From assembly GCA_025451195.1 (NCBI GenBank), contig JANWKV010000033.1, positions 1-53,609 of the forward strand: a stretch of DNA of 53,609 bases, written 5' to 3'. Below, in pieces: positions 49,484 to 53,609 of this stretch. The notes below the pieces were generated by a model. It was given only the letters and a program-made list of their open reading frames with translations. It was not told the DNA's origin and did no database searches. The translations under genes and the position numbers were made by a program. Every line of letters begins with the position of its first letter. Within the stretch, counting starts at the first letter, position 1. This DNA comes from Candidatus Microgenomates bacterium. Lineage in GTDB: Bacteria > Patescibacteriota > Microgenomatia > Levybacterales > UBA12049.

Positions 49484-50674
49484 TTAAAACAACACATTTT
49501 TCTTTGATGGAATAAGAAATAACAGTAAAACACTTCCGGCAAAAGCGAAAATTGCGCCATAAATAAATGTTGCCTGTGGAAAAATATTTGTCCACAAAAA
49601 TCCTCCAACAAAACTTGCAATAAGTCCTGTGAGACCAATTGTTGTTGAGTACCAGCCAACAGCGCTTGCGCGATTTGCGGGACTTACAAAATCGGTTGCA
49701 AACGCTTTTCCAACAGCTCTGAATGTTCCGTTAAAAATTCCATACAAAATAAACAAAAAACCAATAAGTAAAAAATTAGTGCTCATTGCAAACCCTAAGT
49801 AGCAAATCAAGAAAACAGCAAATGCAAAAAAAAGTATATTCTTTCTGCCAAATTTATCGGATAAAAATCCCATTGGGTAAGAGCTTATTGCGGCAATTAA
49901 ATTAAAAAAAGCATAGATTAAAATAGTAATTTCTAAAGAAACTCCAATTTGTTTTGTCCATAAGATTAAAAATGCGGTACTTGAATTTCCAAGACCAAAA
50001 ACAGCGGTAACAAATAAATAATTCCAGTATTGTTTTGGCATTGAAAAAGAGAACGGATATTTTCTCACTCCTTGTTCAATATTTTCCGAAATTGATTTTT
50101 TTTGTTCTTTAACTAATAGGATCATCAAAACAGCTAGAAATCCGGGGATAAAAGCAAGATAAAAAATCCACCTGATTGGAACGTGAATAATAAATAATAG
50201 TAAAATAGCTAAAAGCGGGCCTAAAAAAGCACCCAGATTATCTCCAATTCCCTCAAGACCAAACGCTTTCCCCCGGTTTTTGTCCGTTGCCGATTGTGCA
50301 ATTAGACCGTCTCTTGGGGCAGATCTTATTCCTGTTCCAAGTCTGTCCAAAAATCTTACCGCTAAGACTTGTTGCCAGAAAAAAGATATGCCAAAAACAG
50401 GTTTTGTAAGGGCGGCAAGAGCGTATCCTAAAAGAGCAACCGGTTTCCTTTTTCCAAATTTGTCGGCAAAAGTGCCGGAAAATCCCTGGACAATATTTTG
50501 CGTTGCTGTTGCTATTCCCTCAACGATCCCAACAATTGCTGCAGGAGACTTAAGTGTTTGGGTTATAAAAACGGGAAGTACAGGGTAAAGCATTTCCGTT
50601 GAAATATCTGCAAAAAGTGAAGTGAAAGTGAGAAGAAATGTATTTCTGGAAAGACCTGAAAAAAACTTTTTCAC
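49484..50674 (-). CDS. Major facilitator superfamily transporter
   Basis: A 396-residue protein with twelve hydrophobic helices and the MFS loop motifs GTFADKFGKRKPVALLGYALA (helix 2-3) and GFLSDKFGRKNILFFAFA (helix 8-9). LDRLGTGIRSAPRDGLIA resembles the motif of the YfkF/fosmidomycin-resistance-like drug efflux group. The start is GTG at 50674; a TATACT on the minus strand ends six bases before it. Substrate unknown. Confidence 0.88.
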   Translation of the reverse strand: MKKFFSGLSRNTFLLTFTSLFADISTEMLYPVLPVFITQTLKSPAAIVGIVEGIATATQNIVQGFSGTFADKFGKRKPVALLGYALAALTKPVFGISFFWQQVLAVRFLDRLGTGIRSAPRDGLIAQSATDKNRGKAFGLEGIGDNLGAFLGPLLAILLLFIIHVPIRWIFYLAFIPGFLAVLMILLVKEQKKSISENIEQGVRKYPFSFSMPKQYWNYLFVTAVFGLGNSSTAFLILWTKQIGVSLEITILIYAFFNLIAAISSYPMGFLSDKFGRKNILFFAFAVFLICYLGFAMSTNFLLIGFLFILYGIFNGTFRAVGKAFATDFVSPANRASAVGWYSTTIGLTGLIASFVGGFLWTNIFPQATFIYGAIFAFAGSVLLLFLIPSKKNVLF

Positions 50675-50733
50675 ATAATTAGTATATCATCACATTTTAT
50701 TGATAGATATTTTTTTGTTTAGATTCTATTTAC

Positions 50734-50762
50734 TTGACAACTTAGTCTATAAGGTAAACAAT
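50734..50762 (+). promoter_or_regulatory. Promoter TTGACA-17-AACAAT of the DUF5667 gene
   Basis: A consensus -35 (TTGACA 50734-50739), a 17-bp spacer and AACAAT (50757-50762), six bases before the GTG at 50769. It sets the start of the gene at GTG rather than the TTG at 50700 in the track. Confidence 0.7.
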
Positions 50763-50768
50763 AAAAGA

Positions 50769-51638
50769 GTGAGAAAGATTCTGCCTGTCTTTTTGACAAC
50801 GTTAATTCTGTTGGTAATTGCGTCAAGTAAAATTTCTGGATCTTTAGCCGACGAGCCAATGACAACAGGTGTGCAATCTTTTTCTATTCCTCCAACAAGC
50901 GAAGGTCCGGGTTTGTTGCTTCCCGATAGCCCGTTTTATTTTTTGGATGAAATTAAGCAAAATATCAGATTGGCTTTTGCAGTTACCCCCACACAAAAAG
51001 CAAATGTATATTCATCAGTTGCGGGAGAAAGGGTTGCAGAGCTTCGTTTTGAGCTAATTAAAAATAATGTTTCCGCAGCGGAGATTGCGGTAAGAGGCGT
51101 AAGAGAAAATACCGCCTATGCTGTTAAGGAAGTTGCAGACGCAAAACTTTGGGGAGCAGACGTGGAAAATCTGGCAGGAGATATTAATCAAAAAATTAAA
51201 ATGCATTTACAAATATTGGACGGCTTGGAAAATCAGGCAACAGGCGAGCTCAAGGCAGAAGTTACGGTAGCGATTGCATCTCTTACAGAATCCAAAGGAA
51301 ATGTTGAAGCATATTTATCTAAAGCAGAAATAGACAGCGAAATGAAAGATGATCTTAGAATGTCGGTAATCCGTTCAGCCCAAAATACATTAAATGATGC
51401 AGACGAACTAAAGAATAATTTAACACTCTTACAAAAACAGCAGGAATCAGTTTCTTTTGTAATTACCCCAGCATCTAAAAAAACTACTGCAGCAAAACAA
51501 AAGCAAAATTTACCAACTGCTTTGCAATCACAATCACTTACTGATGCCCAGGATATAACGACTAAAGCACAGGCTATTATGGATAATCTTGATACTACCT
51601 TTAAGATTAATACTCCAACACCAACTCCCCGCAAATAA
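50769..51638 (+). CDS. Secreted DUF5667 domain protein
   Basis: A 289-residue protein with an N-terminal signal-like helix (VRKILPVFLTTLILLVIASS). The DUF5667 segment follows: LLPDSPFYFLDEIKQNIRLA and TPTQKANVYSSVAGERVAEL. Long helices with coiled-coil character follow (about 90-230), then a Thr/Pro-rich C-terminus. This family is common in CPR and other bacteria, on the outer face of the membrane, with unknown role. Confidence 0.8.
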   Translation: MRKILPVFLTTLILLVIASSKISGSLADEPMTTGVQSFSIPPTSEGPGLLLPDSPFYFLDEIKQNIRLAFAVTPTQKANVYSSVAGERVAELRFELIKNNVSAAEIAVRGVRENTAYAVKEVADAKLWGADVENLAGDINQKIKMHLQILDGLENQATGELKAEVTVAIASLTESKGNVEAYLSKAEIDSEMKDDLRMSVIRSAQNTLNDADELKNNLTLLQKQQESVSFVITPASKKTTAAKQKQNLPTALQSQSLTDAQDITTKAQAIMDNLDTTFKINTPTPTPRK

Positions 51639-51671
51639 GAGAATTATTATATAGTTTGATATAATTACTTG

Positions 51672-52208
51672 ATGATAAAGTTAGGGGCTAAAGAACTTAG
51701 AACAACAAAAGCAGATCCGGAGGTAGCCAAAAATCTTAAGAAAAATCCAATTTATATAATTTGTGATAATGTAATTGATACTTACAACATTGGTTCCATC
51801 TTCCGTTTGGCAGACGCTGTTGCTGCGGAAAAAGTTTATTTATGCGGAGTTTCCGAAACCCCACCTAACACAAGAATCAAAAAGGCCTCAATTAATACAA
51901 CAGAGTGGGTAAAATGGGAATATTTTGAAAAAACAGAAGACGCAATTGCAAATCTCAAATCCCAAATTCCAAATATCAAAATTGTCGCAATTGAACAGAA
52001 CGAAAGATCGGTTCGGTTTGACAAAGCAGAATATACATTACCAATTGCTTTTTTGGTTGGCAATGAAACAACAGGAATACCACAAGAAATACTGAACATG
52101 TGCGACCAAATTGTTGAAATTCCTATGTGGGGAGTAAATAAATCTTTAAATGTTATGGTTAGTTTGGGAATTGTATTATTTCAGGCGGTTAGGCTTCCTG
52201 AGCATTGA
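51672..52208 (+). CDS. SpoU/TrmH-family RNA 2'-O-methyltransferase
   Basis: A SPOUT-fold enzyme that methylates ribose in tRNA or rRNA. Motif 1 is NVIDTYNIGSIFRLADA, motif 2 FLVGNETTGIPQEIL and motif 3 NKSLNVMVSLGIVLF, all complete. There is no extra N-terminal domain, as in the minimal TrmL type. The ATG at 51672 is supported by a TATAAT ending six bases before it (51660-51665). Heptamer-like DNA (CAAATCT CAAATCC CAAATTC ...) codes for a helix-strand region in the middle. Confidence 0.9.
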   Translation: MIKLGAKELRTTKADPEVAKNLKKNPIYIICDNVIDTYNIGSIFRLADAVAAEKVYLCGVSETPPNTRIKKASINTTEWVKWEYFEKTEDAIANLKSQIPNIKIVAIEQNERSVRFDKAEYTLPIAFLVGNETTGIPQEILNMCDQIVEIPMWGVNKSLNVMVSLGIVLFQAVRLPEH

Positions 52209-52233
52209 CAAGTCTTTTAAATAAAACTATAAT
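52205..52233 (+). promoter_or_regulatory. Perfect consensus promoter TTGACA-17-TATAAT before the rrn leader
   Basis: TTGACA at 52205-52210 (overlapping the trmH-family stop codon), a 17-bp spacer and TATAAT at 52228-52233 match the sigma-70 consensus at all twelve positions, the strongest promoter in the window, as expected for rRNA. Transcription should begin near 52240. Confidence 0.85.
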
Positions 52234-52278
52234 TACAGTTGGTATGTAAAACATCCTCCGAAGCTTTGGGAAAACTTT

Positions 52279-52299
52279 ACCCGCTTTGGCGGGTTTTTT
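52279..52299 (+). terminator. Intrinsic terminator between the rrn promoter and boxA
   Basis: acccgc-tttg-gcgggt with six T. It shares its stem sequence with the ilvB attenuator terminator. It lies 46 bases after the consensus promoter, so it terminates either that transcript (a ~60-nt RNA) or read-through from the upstream gene. Confidence 0.8.
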
Positions 52300-52317
52300 C
52301 ATCTAAAAATCATATTA

Positions 52318-52332
52318 GCTCTTTAACAAATT
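52318..52332 (+). promoter_or_regulatory. boxA-like antitermination site in the rrn leader
   Basis: GCTCTTTAACAAATT is nearly the E. coli rrn boxA (GCTCTTTAACA), the NusB/NusE binding site that lets polymerase ignore terminators in rRNA operons. It is about 200 bases upstream of 16S. Confidence 0.75.
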
Positions 52333-52387
52333 GCACCAACATACAGCATAAACAAATACCCTCAGTAGTAAAATACTTCGGGTATGA

Positions 52388-52532
52388 AGTCTTTCTAATC
52401 CATGCCTTCCGGTCTGGAAAGAAAGACTAACACTTCTTGAAAATCAAGAAGTGGTAGGAATCCCGACGAAGTTAATTTTTTTGCCCCACACCATTTAGGT
52501 GAGGGACTGCAAAAATTTTGACCGAGTCAAAA

Positions 52533-52537
<5 letters not shown>
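52388..52537 (+). other. Structured pre-16S leader with three perfect hairpins
   Basis: Stems AGTCTTTCT/AGAAAGACT (52388-52428), CACTTCTTGA/TCAAGAAGTG (52431-52453) and AAAAATTTTGA/TCAAAATTTTT (52511-52537) are all perfect. The last abuts the 5' end of 16S. They probably guide rRNA processing. The final AT-only stem with T-run could look like a terminator but lies at the mature 5' end. Confidence 0.6.
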
Positions 52538-53500
<963 letters not shown>

Positions 53501-53505
<5 letters not shown>

Positions 53506-53609
53506 GACACTGGTGTTCTTGCGAATATCTACTAATTTCTCCTCTACACTCTCTGTTCCACTCACCTCTCCCGAACTCAAGATCCTCAGTATCAAAGGCA
53601 GTTCTGGAG
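53501..53609 (-). other. Inverted 16S fragment of another organism (probable chimeric end)
   Basis: On the minus strand the final bases read as 16S positions ~650-735 (E. coli numbering, approximate): GCCTTTGATACTG, GAGAGGTGAGTGGAAC, TAGATATTCGCAAGAACACC and AGTGTCGAAGG. This is the pattern of Alphaproteobacteria-like 16S and clearly differs from the same region of the forward 16S in this window. The join lies in ccttcg, a string both parts share. Confidence 0.85.

Noticed and set aside
51941-51993. 8-bp direct repeat cgcaattg 45 bp apart in the SpoU-family gene, looking like a second target duplication around the heptamer run
   Set aside because: Removing the 45 bp would delete the normal helix and strand (about AIANLK...IVAIEQ) that TrmH-family proteins need, so the segment is native coding length. 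The repeat is probably chance; only the heptamer-like composition is worth noting.
52239-52430. ORF 52239-52430 in the rrn leader
   Set aside because: It runs through the terminator, boxA and leader hairpins and has no protein-like features.

Overview
The window is AT-rich, compactly coded bacterial DNA that most likely comes from a Candidate Phyla Radiation (Patescibacteria) genome, probably Microgenomates- or Katanobacteria-like. The main support is the 16S rRNA at the right edge, which has a divergent 515F site (GTGCCAGAAGTCTCGGTAA). Other support is the high A+T, very short intergenic gaps, many small hypothetical proteins and ordinary code-11 stops. The phylum assignment is inference from sequence character, not from a tree.

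Layout. 1-3.4 kb: a truncated hypothetical gene, an unknown helical protein, leuB and a HEIGH-type metallopeptidase. 3.4-8.9 kb: an AEC permease and a complete minus-strand SUF iron-sulfur operon (DUF1858 protein, sufC, sufB, sufD, sufS, sufU). 9-17 kb: a branched-chain amino acid cluster: ilvB, an ilvN-aminotransferase fusion, ilvC, ilvA and ilvD. SUF may supply the Fe-S cluster of IlvD. Each of the two transcription units of this cluster starts with a tiny leader peptide (MKSLNLVVLIVAR and MKSIFAGIINIITTR) followed by mutually exclusive hairpins and a U-tract terminator, which is the anatomy of classical ribosome-mediated attenuation. 17-20 kb: two ABC ATPases flanking ridA, the partner enzyme that clears IlvA's reactive intermediates. 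20-25 kb: pcm, a NiCoT nickel/cobalt permease, MgtC, tRNA-Trp, rpmG, tRNA-Thr(UGU), tRNA-Tyr, tRNA-Thr(GGU) and several decayed tRNA pieces. 25-32 kb: a site-2 protease, rpmB, fmt, an unlisted 50-aa gene, def, an O-antigen-ligase/TPR protein and mreBCD. 32-42.5 kb: purine genes purB, purK, purE, a class I glutamine amidotransferase, purC and purM. These are interleaved with a D-amino-acid-oxidase-like flavoprotein, a PH-domain protein, a caspase-like protein and a broken four-helix-bundle gene. 43-52 kb: PBP2, dprA, a sugar transferase, topA, an MFS transporter, a DUF5667 protein and a SpoU-family methyltransferase. 52.2 kb to the end: the rrn leader with promoter, terminator and boxA, then a partial 16S gene.

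Three properties cut across the genes. First, many genes have a clear -10 hexamer ending exactly 6 nt before the start codon (ATG or GTG), often with a -35 box 17 nt further up. This predicts widespread leaderless transcription, and the two ilv leader peptides would be read from (nearly) leaderless RNAs. Second, short palindromic elements and 7-nt-period tandem repeats sit in intergenic regions and inside genes. The clearest case is a 55-bp palindromic element in fmt, flanked by an 8-bp direct repeat, adding 21 codons in frame. Third, the last ~105 bases are an inverted piece of a different, alphaproteobacteria-like 16S, so the contig end is probably a misassembly.
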